Program-made: the position numbers and the translations under genes
Part shown: one piece after another, positions 8,068 through 15,454 of the stretch
How positions within the stretch are numbered: position 1 is the stretch's first letter
How the letters are laid out: every line of letters begins with the position of its first letter
Assembly (NCBI GenBank): GCA_910587495.1
Contig: CAJUMT010000033.1
Location: 1-21,335, forward strand
DNA length: 21,335 bases
Source of the DNA: an uncultured Lachnospiraceae bacterium
GTDB lineage: Bacteria > Bacillota_A > Clostridia > Lachnospirales > Lachnospiraceae
Direction: 5' to 3'
Notes under the pieces: generated by a model
What the model saw: the letters and a program-made list of their open reading frames with translations, nothing else
Told to the model about the DNA's origin: nothing
The model's database searches: none

Positions 8068-8095
8068 ATGCGTCTTCCTTTTTCTTTACAAAATA

Positions 8096-8153
8096 TAATG
8101 CAATTGATAATAATTATCAATTGCATTATATAAAATATATGCTGTTTTGACAA
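8096..8153 (-). promoter_or_regulatory. feoAB promoter with Fur box
   Basis: On the minus strand TTGTCA (8148-8153) and a perfect TATAAT (8125-8130) are 17 bp apart. A 33-bp palindrome with 15-bp perfect arms (8096-8110 and 8114-8128) overlaps the last four bases of the -10 and the start site. Its core, TGATAAT-A-ATTATCA (8105-8119), is an exact 7-1-7 Fur box. Repression by Fe(II)-Fur is the natural reading. Confidence 0.93.
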
Positions 8154-8177
8154 GTACCAAACACTGGGGGCTTATCT

Positions 8178-8843
8178 TTATTCAGACGCCGTCACCGGTG
8201 TGATGGTTATGTTCGCTGCCTCAATGCCGGTCTTACGCTTCACGATGTCCTCAATCTGCGCCCGCTGGGAATCGCTTACCTGCGTACTGCTGACTACCAC
8301 GTCCGCGGAGGCATCGTTGATACTGACTACTACTTCTTCAAATCCCTGAGCTACCAGAAGCGTCTCTGCTGCCAGCTCTTTCTCCGCCACGTCAGTCATC
8401 AGCACCATTTCGTCGATGGCACCCTGTTTCTGCTCGTCTGTCACATTGGCGCTGTTGATAAGTTCCATGAGCAGCTCTTTATTTTTGGATCTGGTCTGCT
8501 CTCTGGTCACCTTTGCCTCAGAAACCAGACCCACGCCGATGTTGCTGCTCACCAGGACGGTTTCCCCTACATTCTCCTGCGCCGTGTCCACGTCTTCATC
8601 CAGGCTCTCGATATCCGCATAGTCGGACTCTTCGGTTTCGGCATAAATATCTTCTTCCGAAATATCCGTTGCCAGACTTGCGTCTTCCACATCCTCGACG
8701 GCCGAACTGTTGGCGCTTAATAAAGATTCATCCAGTTTGGTCCCCGAATAGTTCAGATAACCGGCCACCGCGATCATCGCCGCCAACGCTGTGATGATCA
8801 TTTGGTTTTTCTTAAATACGGGTTTTTTCATTAACTGCTTCAC
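8178..8843 (-). CDS. spoIIIAH: Stage III sporulation protein AH (SpoIIIAH)
   Basis: This 221-residue protein has one N-terminal membrane helix (about residues 15-32, followed by NYSG), an acidic linker (about 45-95), and a C-terminal ring-building domain of the YscJ/FliF type ending in DIVKRKTGIEAANITITPV. In sporulation the mother-cell SpoIIIAH binds forespore SpoIIQ across the engulfment space to form the feeding channel. Start GTG 8843 is chosen because GGAGG lies 7 nt upstream and the GTGA overlaps the spoIIIAG stop; ATG 8831 is the alternative. It is the last gene of the operon. I see no clear terminator in the 50 nt before the feo promoter. Confidence 0.93.
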   Translation of the reverse strand: MKQLMKKPVFKKNQMIITALAAMIAVAGYLNYSGTKLDESLLSANSSAVEDVEDASLATDISEEDIYAETEESDYADIESLDEDVDTAQENVGETVLVSSNIGVGLVSEAKVTREQTRSKNKELLMELINSANVTDEQKQGAIDEMVLMTDVAEKELAAETLLVAQGFEEVVVSINDASADVVVSSTQVSDSQRAQIEDIVKRKTGIEAANITITPVTASE

Positions 8844-9373
8844 TTGCTTTCCTCCATTTTCATTATTTTAATTTTATGTGCTTCTATGCCAAATAATGCC
8901 TGCGCCGCCTCTATAATCTCCTGTTTTACCCGGCTGTCTTTTCCACCCTGGGCGATCACAAGGACACCTTCTACTTTTGGATTGGTTTCCAAAGTCACAT
9001 AGGGAGTCCGCTCGCTGCCGTATTCCTCATATACTGTCTCTTCTCTGCTTTCTTCTGCTGTTGTTGTGTGGTCCTTTTCTACCTTTTTTTCTCTGCCTCC
9101 CTCAAATGTCAGCATCACCTGCACCTGCCCGACGCCTTCCACGCGACTTAACAATTCTTCTAACTTTTGCTCCATACTGCTTTCGTAATCCGCAGATACT
9201 TCCGAAAGCTCCTGACTTGTCTCAGAGTTCTCTGTCTTCTCCCTCTTCCTTCCCTTTTCTTCCACAGGCACTGCGGCCACAGCCAGAAGAAGTCCCAGAA
9301 GAACCAGAATCAGAAGCTGGTCTTTTTTAGGAGGCCAGTATCGCTTTTTCAGTTCTGTCCATCTCACTTTCAT
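8840..9373 (-). CDS. spoIIIAG: Stage III sporulation protein AG (SpoIIIAG)
   Basis: This 177-residue protein has a membrane helix at about residues 19-36 (LLILVLLGLLLAVAAVPV), a Glu/Lys-rich linker, and a C-terminal ring-building domain (LEELLSRVEGVGQVQVMLTFEGG...VEGVLVIAQGG...AAQALFGIEAHKIKIMKM). It forms a large ring in the mother-cell side of the SpoIIIA-SpoIIQ channel. It is shorter than B. subtilis SpoIIIAG (about 229 residues). Its start overlaps the spoIIIAF stop (ATGA). Confidence 0.93.
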   Translation of the reverse strand: MKVRWTELKKRYWPPKKDQLLILVLLGLLLAVAAVPVEEKGRKREKTENSETSQELSEVSADYESSMEQKLEELLSRVEGVGQVQVMLTFEGGREKKVEKDHTTTAEESREETVYEEYGSERTPYVTLETNPKVEGVLVIAQGGKDSRVKQEIIEAAQALFGIEAHKIKIMKMEESK

Positions 9374-9603
9374 CGAAGCTTTTCCACCTCCTGTTCCAAT
9401 TCATAAACAAGCGCCTGTGCGTCCATCTGTTCTGTCAGCTGAAAAATTCGAAATACGGGCTGTAAAAAGATCAGAACCAGGAGAAGGCCAAGATAAAACC
9501 GGACGTATTTCTCGTATATTTTTGACGGCAGAAGATTCAGCACTATCTGCTCCAGCAGATAAAAGACCGCCGCATAACGCACCATATTCAAAATCTCCTG
9601 CAC
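9370..9603 (-). CDS. spoIIIAF: Stage III sporulation protein AF (SpoIIIAF), short form
   Basis: The position between spoIIIAE and spoIIIAG and two membrane helices (VRYAAVFYLLEQIVLNLLP, then RFYLGLLLVLIFLQPVFRI) identify SpoIIIAF. The start is GTG 9603, with GGAGG 8 nt upstream overlapping the spoIIIAE stop; the first residues are then VQEILNMVRYAA. GTG 9612 is possible but sits on the Shine-Dalgarno itself. With 77 residues the protein ends soon after the second helix (ELEQEVEKLR), lacking the soluble ring-building-like domain of the roughly 206-residue B. subtilis protein. The stop overlaps the spoIIIAG ATG, so the end is not an obvious recent truncation. Confidence 0.82.
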   Translation of the reverse strand: MQEILNMVRYAAVFYLLEQIVLNLLPSKIYEKYVRFYLGLLLVLIFLQPVFRIFQLTEQMDAQALVYELEQEVEKLR

Positions 9604-9608
9604 TATTT

Positions 9609-10640
9609 TCACCTCCCGGTCGCAGCCGTTGCCAGCGCAATCGTAAGCAGAAACAAAACCAGCACTGTAAACACAGCTTTCCATAAAAGCCTTACGCCGT
9701 TGCCCATACCGGTCAGGCATTCTGTAATCCGCTCATCGGACACCGGCTGCAGGACAGCGGCAAGAAGATAGTAAGCCGCCATAATCACTCCCAATTTTAC
9801 CAAAGGAATCAGGCAGAGAAATATAAGCACCGTAAGCGCCGCCGCCCCGATGCCGTTTTTTATAAGCATGGCAGAACCCAGCACAAGATCAGTCACGGAA
9901 CCGCTTAGATTCCCCACGCCCGGCACCATCTCAAGCCCTTTACTTACAGCCGTCGTACGGAACAGATCCGCCGCGGGCGATATTGCTCCCTGTATCAAGT
10001 GAAATCCCGCCACCACTGCCAGCGCAGCTTTTAGGCTCCAGCCCACGATCATCTCCGTCAGCTCCGCAAAACGACTCAAACGCGACTCCTTTGACAAATG
10101 GTCTGCCAGCACCATCAAAACATAGACCTCGATGCAAGGCAGAACAAACACTTCCGTGAACCACCTGACCGCCGATATAAGCAGAAGGACAAACTCATAA
10201 TAAACACCTGCTGAAAGTGTATAAGAAGTCATGGCCATGGCCAGAAAATACGCCGGAGCCAGCGCGGTCATAAAACTTCGCATATGTTCCATAACCCCTT
10301 TTGCAATACCTATACTGCTTTGAAAAGAAGAAATCAAAATCAGAAACAAAATCATATAGATCATACAGAAACTAATGCGGGAAACGCTTTTATTCTGAAA
10401 CACATCAGAAAAGTGAATCAGTACTCCTGCCGCAATGGTCAGGATCAGAATATGTATCCACATCTGACGCTGTGCCAGAAGTTCTTCCAGAAAAATATGA
10501 AAAAACTGCCCGGACAGGTATTCCCAGGAAAAAATCTGCCCGCCTTCCATCCCCTGCTTTACCATCTGCTCAAAATCCATACTGTTTCCTAATATCTCAT
10601 CCAAAACCTGCTGGATCTCACCAAAATCAATATCTTCCAT
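9609..10640 (-). CDS. spoIIIAE: Stage III sporulation protein AE (SpoIIIAE)
   Basis: This 343-residue polytopic membrane protein has about seven helices and conserved SpoIIIAE stretches (ALAPAYFLAMAMTSYT, KGLEMVPGVGNLSGSVTDLVLGSAMLIKNGIG, LQPVSDERITECLTGMGNG). In the mother-cell membrane it is the likely export-apparatus-like core of the SpoIIIA complex. It begins with the soluble MEDIDFGEIQQVLDEIL segment; the signal peptide found in many family members is absent. ATG 10640 is 1 nt after the spoIIIAD stop, with GGGGGG about 5 nt upstream, and no earlier in-frame start is available. Confidence 0.94.
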   Translation of the reverse strand: MEDIDFGEIQQVLDEILGNSMDFEQMVKQGMEGGQIFSWEYLSGQFFHIFLEELLAQRQMWIHILILTIAAGVLIHFSDVFQNKSVSRISFCMIYMILFLILISSFQSSIGIAKGVMEHMRSFMTALAPAYFLAMAMTSYTLSAGVYYEFVLLLISAVRWFTEVFVLPCIEVYVLMVLADHLSKESRLSRFAELTEMIVGWSLKAALAVVAGFHLIQGAISPAADLFRTTAVSKGLEMVPGVGNLSGSVTDLVLGSAMLIKNGIGAAALTVLIFLCLIPLVKLGVIMAAYYLLAAVLQPVSDERITECLTGMGNGVRLLWKAVFTVLVLFLLTIALATAATGR

Positions 10641-10641
10641 A

Positions 10642-11025
10642 TCAGCCCCCCAGAAACGTCTGAATCGTATCCAGAAGAGCGGTCAAAATCGGTATACTGA
10701 TCGTCAGCACCGACAGTTTTCCAAAGATCTGGATTTGCCCTGCGATCGTCTGGTACCCCGCGTCTTTACATAGATCAGAAGCAAACTCTGCTATGTAAGT
10801 AACTCCAATAATCTTCATTAAAGTCCGGATATATCCCACATGCAGAGGAAGATTGTTCTGAATTGTTTCAATTCCTTCCAAAATCACCTTGAGTCTGTCT
10901 GCTGCGAAACTAAAAAGAATCAGACTAACTCCTATACACAGATACACCGAGTATTCCGGCTTTAAAGCTTTTAACTGCAGCGCAAGCAGAACGCCTGCAA
11001 TGCCGATCATCGCAATCCGAACCAT
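10642..11025 (-). CDS. spoIIIAD: Stage III sporulation protein AD (SpoIIIAD)
   Basis: This 127-residue membrane protein has about four helices, with the conserved ending GYIRTLMKIIGVTYIAEFASDLCKDAG...IPILTALLDTI. It is a FliQ/SpoIIIAC-related component of the SpoIIIA channel. ATG 11025 is chosen because AGGAGG lies 9 nt upstream; a longer reading from 11085 would overlap spoIIIAC and adds an unrelated Cys-rich stretch. Confidence 0.95.
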   Translation of the reverse strand: MVRIAMIGIAGVLLALQLKALKPEYSVYLCIGVSLILFSFAADRLKVILEGIETIQNNLPLHVGYIRTLMKIIGVTYIAEFASDLCKDAGYQTIAGQIQIFGKLSVLTISIPILTALLDTIQTFLGG

Positions 11026-11038
11026 ATACTTTTTCCTC

Positions 11039-11233
11039 CTACAACATAAACAACTGCTGCATAGTTTCAAACAGTTCATATACATACGGAATAATCCAGA
11101 ACAATACGATCAGAAGCCCTGCCAGACTTGTAAGAAACGCCTGTTCTTCCCTGCCGCTGTGTTTAAGTACCTGGGAAAGCACAGATACCAGGATGCCCAC
11201 CGCCGCTATCTTAAATATCAATGTTACACTCAT
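11039..11233 (-). CDS. spoIIIAC: Stage III sporulation protein AC (SpoIIIAC)
   Basis: This 64-residue protein has two membrane helices joined by a polar loop (IFKIAAVGILVSVLSQVLKHSGREEQAFLTSLAGLLIVLFWII), matching SpoIIIAC in length and sequence style; the family is FliQ-like. The ribosome binding site (GAAGGCGGG, about 9 nt upstream) is weaker than those of its neighbours. Fifteen nt separate it from spoIIIAD and 26 nt from spoIIIAB. Confidence 0.95.
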   Translation of the reverse strand: MSVTLIFKIAAVGILVSVLSQVLKHSGREEQAFLTSLAGLLIVLFWIIPYVYELFETMQQLFML

Positions 11234-11259
11234 CGAATCTGTCCCGCCTTCACTTTTTA

Positions 11260-11778
11260 TCAGACTACCAGGACCGCCAGCGCGGCTCCACCCAGCATAC
11301 CCATATATCGGTACAATTTACATCGACCTTTATATGCTTCCTCCGCCTGCTGCAAAGATGCTTTCAGCTGTTCCAGGTAGTAGTCCAGCATATTCATCTG
11401 CATCTGTATATCCAGATATCCCAGCATACTTCCCAGTTTTTCCACATCCCTATACTCCTGCGTACTGATATGCAGGGGCTTAAAATAAATCTTTAAGTTC
11501 CGCTCCCAGATTTCTTCCGCAGTCCGCCCGCTCCTTTGCCTCAGTTCCTGGGCTGTTTGAAGAAAAAATTCCTGAAAAGGGGAAGACGTTTTGGAGGCCA
11601 GATGTAAAAATGCTTCTGGCAGAGGCTGATGCATATAGCGCAGCTCTCCCTGCAAAAGGAGCATGCACTGCCAAAGTTGTTTTAGTTCTGTAATACGAAG
11701 CTTTAGTTCCCGAGCGCAGATAAGGCCAAATCCTGTGCTTCCTGACAGAATACAAAGAATCCCGCACAGTTTCATCAT
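11260..11778 (-). CDS. spoIIIAB: Stage III sporulation protein AB (SpoIIIAB)
   Basis: This 172-residue protein has an N-terminal membrane helix (CGILCILSGSTGFGLICA), a helical cytoplasmic domain (LRITELKQLWQCMLLLQGELRY...PLPEAF), and a C-terminal membrane anchor (MGMLGGAALAVLVV). SpoIIIAB resembles GspF-type assembly proteins and is thought to be the membrane partner of the SpoIIIAA ATPase. The ATGATG start overlaps the spoIIIAA stop, so translation is coupled; either Met could be used. Confidence 0.94.
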   Translation of the reverse strand: MMKLCGILCILSGSTGFGLICARELKLRITELKQLWQCMLLLQGELRYMHQPLPEAFLHLASKTSSPFQEFFLQTAQELRQRSGRTAEEIWERNLKIYFKPLHISTQEYRDVEKLGSMLGYLDIQMQMNMLDYYLEQLKASLQQAEEAYKGRCKLYRYMGMLGGAALAVLVV

Positions 11779-12686
11779 ATTACATGAACCTCACACCCTT
11801 CTTCATCCAGAATCCGTCCGATCTTTCCCGGCTTTCGTCCCTGCTCTAACAGAACAAAACGCCGAAACATCCTCTGCTCCATCATCTCTTCTAATTCCGG
11901 TTTTTGATACAACTCTTCCATGGCGCCGCCGTGAATGGTCGCCAGAAGCACGCATCCACAATGCATGGCGGAAGTAAGAGCCGCTATATCTTCTCTGCTT
12001 CCGACCTCGTCCACAGCCACCACTTCAGGCGCCATGGAACGTATAAGCATCATAATACCCTCAGACTTAGGGCAGCCGTCCAGCACATCGGTACGAAGCC
12101 CTAAGTCATTGCCGGGAGTCCCCCGGAAATTTCCCGCGATCTCCGAGCGTTCATCCACCACGCCCACCGTCTTTCCCGCATGTCTGCCGCATCCGTTGGA
12201 AATCTGGCGGATGCAGTCCCGAAGAAGCGTCGTCTTTCCATAGCCCGGCGCGGACACAATCAACGTATGTAGAAGCATTTCTCCTTTCCATAAAAAAGGA
12301 AGAAGTCCGTCGGCACAGCCTTTGATCTCATGAGCAAAACGAATATTCAAAGAAGATATCTCTGTCAAAGTCTTGATCCTCCCCTGTTCTAAGACTGTCC
12401 GTCCGGCAAGCCCTACCCGGTGCCCGCCCGGCAGGGACAAAAAGCCTCTGCGTATTTCTTCCTCATAGGCATAGAGAGAATAATTGCTTATATAGGCCAG
12501 GATCTCCCCCACCTGCGCTGCTGTAAGGGTCTGCCTGGATCTGTATTCCCTGCCTCCGCCCGACACCAGCACCGGCCTGTCTGCACGGACCCGCATCTCC
12601 TGCATCTGTTCTATATTCACATCCATTTCATGTACAATCTCTTTTAATATATTAGGAAATATCGAAAAAACTTCTTCACATTTCAT
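11775..12686 (-). CDS. spoIIIAA: Stage III sporulation protein AA (SpoIIIAA), AAA+-type ATPase
   Basis: This 303-residue cytoplasmic ATPase is close to B. subtilis SpoIIIAA in length. It has Walker A GYGKTT at residues 148-153 (K151), a VGVVDERSEIAGNFRG segment, Walker B VVAVDEVG, and a sensor-like LATIHGG. It resembles secretion ATPases of the GspE class and probably powers assembly or transport of the feeding channel in the mother cell. ATG 12686 is chosen because AAGGAG lies 9 nt upstream; a longer reading to 12779 has no ribosome binding site. First gene of the operon. Confidence 0.96.
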   Translation of the reverse strand: MKCEEVFSIFPNILKEIVHEMDVNIEQMQEMRVRADRPVLVSGGGREYRSRQTLTAAQVGEILAYISNYSLYAYEEEIRRGFLSLPGGHRVGLAGRTVLEQGRIKTLTEISSLNIRFAHEIKGCADGLLPFLWKGEMLLHTLIVSAPGYGKTTLLRDCIRQISNGCGRHAGKTVGVVDERSEIAGNFRGTPGNDLGLRTDVLDGCPKSEGIMMLIRSMAPEVVAVDEVGSREDIAALTSAMHCGCVLLATIHGGAMEELYQKPELEEMMEQRMFRRFVLLEQGRKPGKIGRILDEEGCEVHVI

Positions 12687-12707
12687 GTTGTCCCACTCCT
12701 TACCTCC

Positions 12708-12734
12708 AATATATGGAAAGGGGACAGGTTTTAT
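12708..12734 (-). promoter_or_regulatory. Possible SigE promoter of spoIIIA
   Basis: On the minus strand CATATATT (12708-12715) lies 16 bp after an ATA (12732-12734), a spacing compatible with the mother-cell SigE pattern ATA-N16-18-CATACAnT. It would give a very short leader, because the Shine-Dalgarno begins only about 7 nt beyond the -10. The match is weak; SigE control is expected from B. subtilis spoIIIA. No other clear promoter is seen between pnp and spoIIIAA. Confidence 0.35.
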
Positions 12735-12832
12735 AACCTCTTTTTTGTGTACTATAATAAAGCAGGGCCATTGCCCCACAGACGATTACTCATCTATTTG
12801 GCAACGACCCCTTAGATCATTTGTCTTTATCT

Positions 12833-14926
12833 TTATTTCTTATCTTTACAATCCTTGATAGAGAAACTGATGCGTCCCATCTTGTCTTTCCCAAGGCATA
12901 CAACTTTCACCATATCTCCAAGAGTAAGCACGTCCTCCACACGGTTGATCCTCTCCTTGGCAATCTTCGATATGTGAACCATACCTTCTTTGCCAGGAGC
13001 AAACTCAAGAAACGCACCAAATTCTTTAATACTGACAACCTTGCCGACAAACACCTGGCCTTCTTCAAAGTCCGTAGTGATAATACGAACCATCTCTTTT
13101 GCCTTGTCCATCATCACCCGGTCTGTGCCGCAGATCGATACCGCGCCATCATCGGTAATATCAATCCTTACGCCGGTCTGTTCGATAATCGCGTTGATGG
13201 TCTTTCCTCTCTGGCCAACCACATCCCCGATCTTCTGCGGATCAATCATCATCTGGATAATTTTCGGCGCATACTGGCCGACTTCCGCGCGCGGCTTGTC
13301 AATAGCCGGTTTCATACAGTTTTCCATAATGAACATTCTGGCTTCCCGACATCTCTTAATCGCGCCTTCTACAATCTGTCTTGTAAGACCATGAATCTTG
13401 ATATCCATCTGGATCGCTGTGATACCCGCGTCTGTACCTGTCACTTTAAAATCCATATCCCCGAAGAAATCTTCCAGTCCCTGAATATCGGTCAAAAGCA
13501 CAAAATCATCATCGCCTTCACCAGTCACAAGACCACAGGAGATTCCGGCTACCATCTTTTTGATCGGCACGCCTGCCGCCATCAGTGACATACAAGACGC
13601 GCAGGTAGAAGCCATGGACGTGGAACCATTAGACTCAAAAGTCTCCGATACGGTACGAATCGCATAGGGGAATTCTTCCTCACTGGGAAGTACCGGAATC
13701 AGCGCCCGTTCCGCCAGCGCCCCGTGTCCGATTTCCCGACGCCCTGGCCCTCTTGAAGGTCTAGTCTCCCCTACGGAATAGCTGGGGAAATTATAATGGT
13801 GCATATAACGCTTGCTGATTTCATTTTCATCCAGTCCATCGATTCTTTGCTGATCGGATAAAGGCGCCAGTGTACATACATTGCAGATCTGGGTCTGTCC
13901 CCGGGTAAACATGGCGGAACCATGTACTCTCGGGATAATGTCCACCTCTGCTGCCAGCGGACGGATCTGGGTTAATTCCCTGCCGTCCGGACGCTTGTGG
14001 TCTTTTAGGATCATTTTACGGACGGTTTTTTTCTGATATTGATATACGGCGTCATCCAGCAGCGCAAGCCATTCCTCATTTTCTGCAAACGCCTCTGAAA
14101 GCTTCTCCGTCAGATTTTTGATATTTTCCTCGCGGGTCTGCTTATCATCCGTAAACACTGCCTTTTCCATCTCTTCAGGCGGAACGATCTCTTTGATCGC
14201 CGCGGTCAGCTCTTCCGGAACGGCACAGCTTGTATAGGCGTGCTTCGGCTTTCCTACCTCTGCAACAATACCCTCGATAAATGTAATCAGCTGCTGGTTA
14301 ATCTCATGTGCTTTGTAAATAGCCTCAATCATCTTTTCTTCCGGCACTTCATTGGCTCCGGCCTCGATCATCATGACCTTTTCCTTTGTGGAAGCGACCG
14401 TCAGGTTCAGATCCCCGTTCTTCCACTGTTCCTGGGACGGATTGACTACAAATTCTCCGTCGATCATGCCAATCTGCGTCATGGCGCAGGGGCCGTCAAA
14501 AGGAATATCAGAAATACTTGCCGCAATGGCCGCGCCAAGCATACCTACCAGTTCCGGACGGCATTCGGGATCAACGCTCATAACCATATTGTTCAGTGTT
14601 ACATCGTTTCTGTAATCTTTGGGAAACAAAGGACGCATAGGGCGGTCAATGACGCGGGAAGTTAATACAGCGTTCTCGGACGCCTTGCCTTCACGTTTGT
14701 TAAAACCTCCTGGTATTTTTCCTACGGAGTATAATTTTTCTTCAAACTCCACACTTAAGGGGAAGAAATCAATTCCGTCCCTGGGTTTGTCAGAAGCGGT
14801 GGCTGTAGATAATACAACCGTATCTCCATAGTGCATAAATGCCGCGCCGTTCGCCTGGGCAGCCACACGGCCAACATCAACCCTTAAGGTCCTGCCTGCC
14901 AGTTCCATCGTGTAACTCTTATACAT
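12833..14926 (-). CDS. pnp: Polyribonucleotide nucleotidyltransferase (PNPase)
   Basis: This 697-residue protein performs 3'-5' phosphorolytic RNA degradation and belongs to the RNA-turnover machinery. Two RNase PH-like domains are present (about 1-210 and 300-530; conserved PLSVEFEEKLYSVGKIPGGFNKREG, and FTRGQTQ...SVGETRPSRGPGRREIGHGALAERAL). A KH domain (KIGDVVGQRGKTINAIIEQTG, about 555-610) and a C-terminal S1 domain (GQVFVGKVVSIKEFGAFLEFAPGKEGMVHISKIA) follow. Length is normal. ATG 14926 has AGGAGA 9 nt upstream. The rpsO-pnp order is widely conserved. A long leader hairpin in front suggests post-transcriptional control. Confidence 0.97.
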   Translation of the reverse strand: MYKSYTMELAGRTLRVDVGRVAAQANGAAFMHYGDTVVLSTATASDKPRDGIDFFPLSVEFEEKLYSVGKIPGGFNKREGKASENAVLTSRVIDRPMRPLFPKDYRNDVTLNNMVMSVDPECRPELVGMLGAAIAASISDIPFDGPCAMTQIGMIDGEFVVNPSQEQWKNGDLNLTVASTKEKVMMIEAGANEVPEEKMIEAIYKAHEINQQLITFIEGIVAEVGKPKHAYTSCAVPEELTAAIKEIVPPEEMEKAVFTDDKQTREENIKNLTEKLSEAFAENEEWLALLDDAVYQYQKKTVRKMILKDHKRPDGRELTQIRPLAAEVDIIPRVHGSAMFTRGQTQICNVCTLAPLSDQQRIDGLDENEISKRYMHHYNFPSYSVGETRPSRGPGRREIGHGALAERALIPVLPSEEEFPYAIRTVSETFESNGSTSMASTCASCMSLMAAGVPIKKMVAGISCGLVTGEGDDDFVLLTDIQGLEDFFGDMDFKVTGTDAGITAIQMDIKIHGLTRQIVEGAIKRCREARMFIMENCMKPAIDKPRAEVGQYAPKIIQMMIDPQKIGDVVGQRGKTINAIIEQTGVRIDITDDGAVSICGTDRVMMDKAKEMVRIITTDFEEGQVFVGKVVSIKEFGAFLEFAPGKEGMVHISKIAKERINRVEDVLTLGDMVKVVCLGKDKMGRISFSIKDCKDKK

Positions 14927-14954
14927 AATCTGTATCTCCTCTCTTTTTTCTTTT

Positions 14955-15033
14955 TAGCAGAAGATACCGAAACTACTGAAAAACGCAAAGCGCCTTCGGG
15001 CTTTTCAGTGGTCTCGGATCCTATCTTCCACTA
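14955..15033 (-). promoter_or_regulatory. Long leader hairpin upstream of pnp
   Basis: On the minus strand, 14955-15033 folds into a stem of about 30 bp: TAG...GAAGATA (15022-15033) pairs with TATCTTC...CTA (14955-14966), then, past a small bulge, CCGAGACCACTGAAAA pairs with TTTTCAGTAGTTTCGG using G-U pairs. The tip contains GCC-CGAA-GGC. It starts right after the rpsO terminator stem and ends 28 nt before the pnp ATG. It is not a terminator, since an A-rich run follows. In E. coli a comparable pnp leader hairpin is cut by RNase III for PNPase autocontrol; the same role here is inference. Confidence 0.65.
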
Positions 15034-15058
15034 AAAATGGGCGGAGAGTCCTCCGCCC
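15033..15058 (-). terminator. Terminator between rpsO and pnp
   Basis: On the minus strand GGGCGGAG-GACT-CTCCGCCC is a perfect 8-bp stem with a 4-nt loop, followed by ATTTTTA. It lies 9 nt after the rpsO stop codon. Some read-through must feed pnp, because no separate strong pnp promoter is seen between the terminator and pnp. Confidence 0.9.
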
Positions 15059-15067
15059 TGCTTAAAA

Positions 15068-15334
15068 TTATTTTCTAAGGCCTAATTTTGCAATCAGTGT
15101 ACGATATCTTTCGATATCGGATTTCTTTAAATATGCCAGCATACCGCGTCTCTGACCTACCATTTTCAGAAGGCCTCTTCTGGAATGGTGATCTTTCTGG
15201 TTTACCTTTAAATGCTCGGTAAGCTCCTGAATCCTTGCGGTCAGGATAGCCACCTGTACTTCCGGTGAACCTGTGTCGCCCTCGCTGCGTCCATATTCGG
15301 CGATAATCGCCTGTTTCTTTTCTTTAGAAATCAT
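15068..15334 (-). CDS. rpsO: 30S ribosomal protein S15
   Basis: This 88-residue protein is S15, which binds the 16S rRNA central domain: GDTGSPEVQVAILTARIQELTEHLKVNQKDHHSRRGLLKMVGQRR...YLKKSDIERYRTLIAKLGLRK carries the conserved HHSRRGLL and GSPEVQ signatures. ATG 15334 has AAGGAGG 8 nt upstream; a longer reading to 15370 would run into the leader. Standard length. Confidence 0.98.
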   Translation of the reverse strand: MISKEKKQAIIAEYGRSEGDTGSPEVQVAILTARIQELTEHLKVNQKDHHSRRGLLKMVGQRRGMLAYLKKSDIERYRTLIAKLGLRK

Positions 15335-15454
15335 ACTGCATTCCTCCTTGCTTTTATAATCGCCGGTCATTAAGGGGCGGTCGGAGTGTCCGTTCCCTGA
15401 ACAACGGCTAAAATCATACTTTCATACTCTAGCATAAATAATTACTTTTGTCAA
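15335..15454 (-). promoter_or_regulatory. rpsO promoter and structured leader
   Basis: On the minus strand TTGACA (15449-15454) and an extended TGC-TAGAGT -10 (15426-15431) are 17 bp apart; the -35 overlaps the end of the hydrolase gene. The roughly 85-nt leader can form hairpins (CCGTT/AACGG, and an enclosing GCCG/CGGC pairing) before the Shine-Dalgarno. S15 commonly represses its own mRNA by binding such a leader. The promoter is well supported; the autoregulatory leader is only plausible. Confidence 0.7.

Noticed and set aside
8129..8177. Terminator for the spoIIIA operon
   Set aside because: Only a 3-bp CCA/TGG pairing is seen and no T-tract; spoIIIA transcripts may simply run into feoAB.
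12720..12832. Possible terminator after pnp (CGTTGCC pairing with GGCAATG)
   Set aside because: The loop is long and no T-run follows directly; pairing is too weak to call a terminator.
12821..13588. 255-codon plus-strand open frame opposite pnp
   Set aside because: It is antisense to a clearly conserved PNPase, has no ribosome binding site or recognisable protein features, and reflects codon bias of the real gene.
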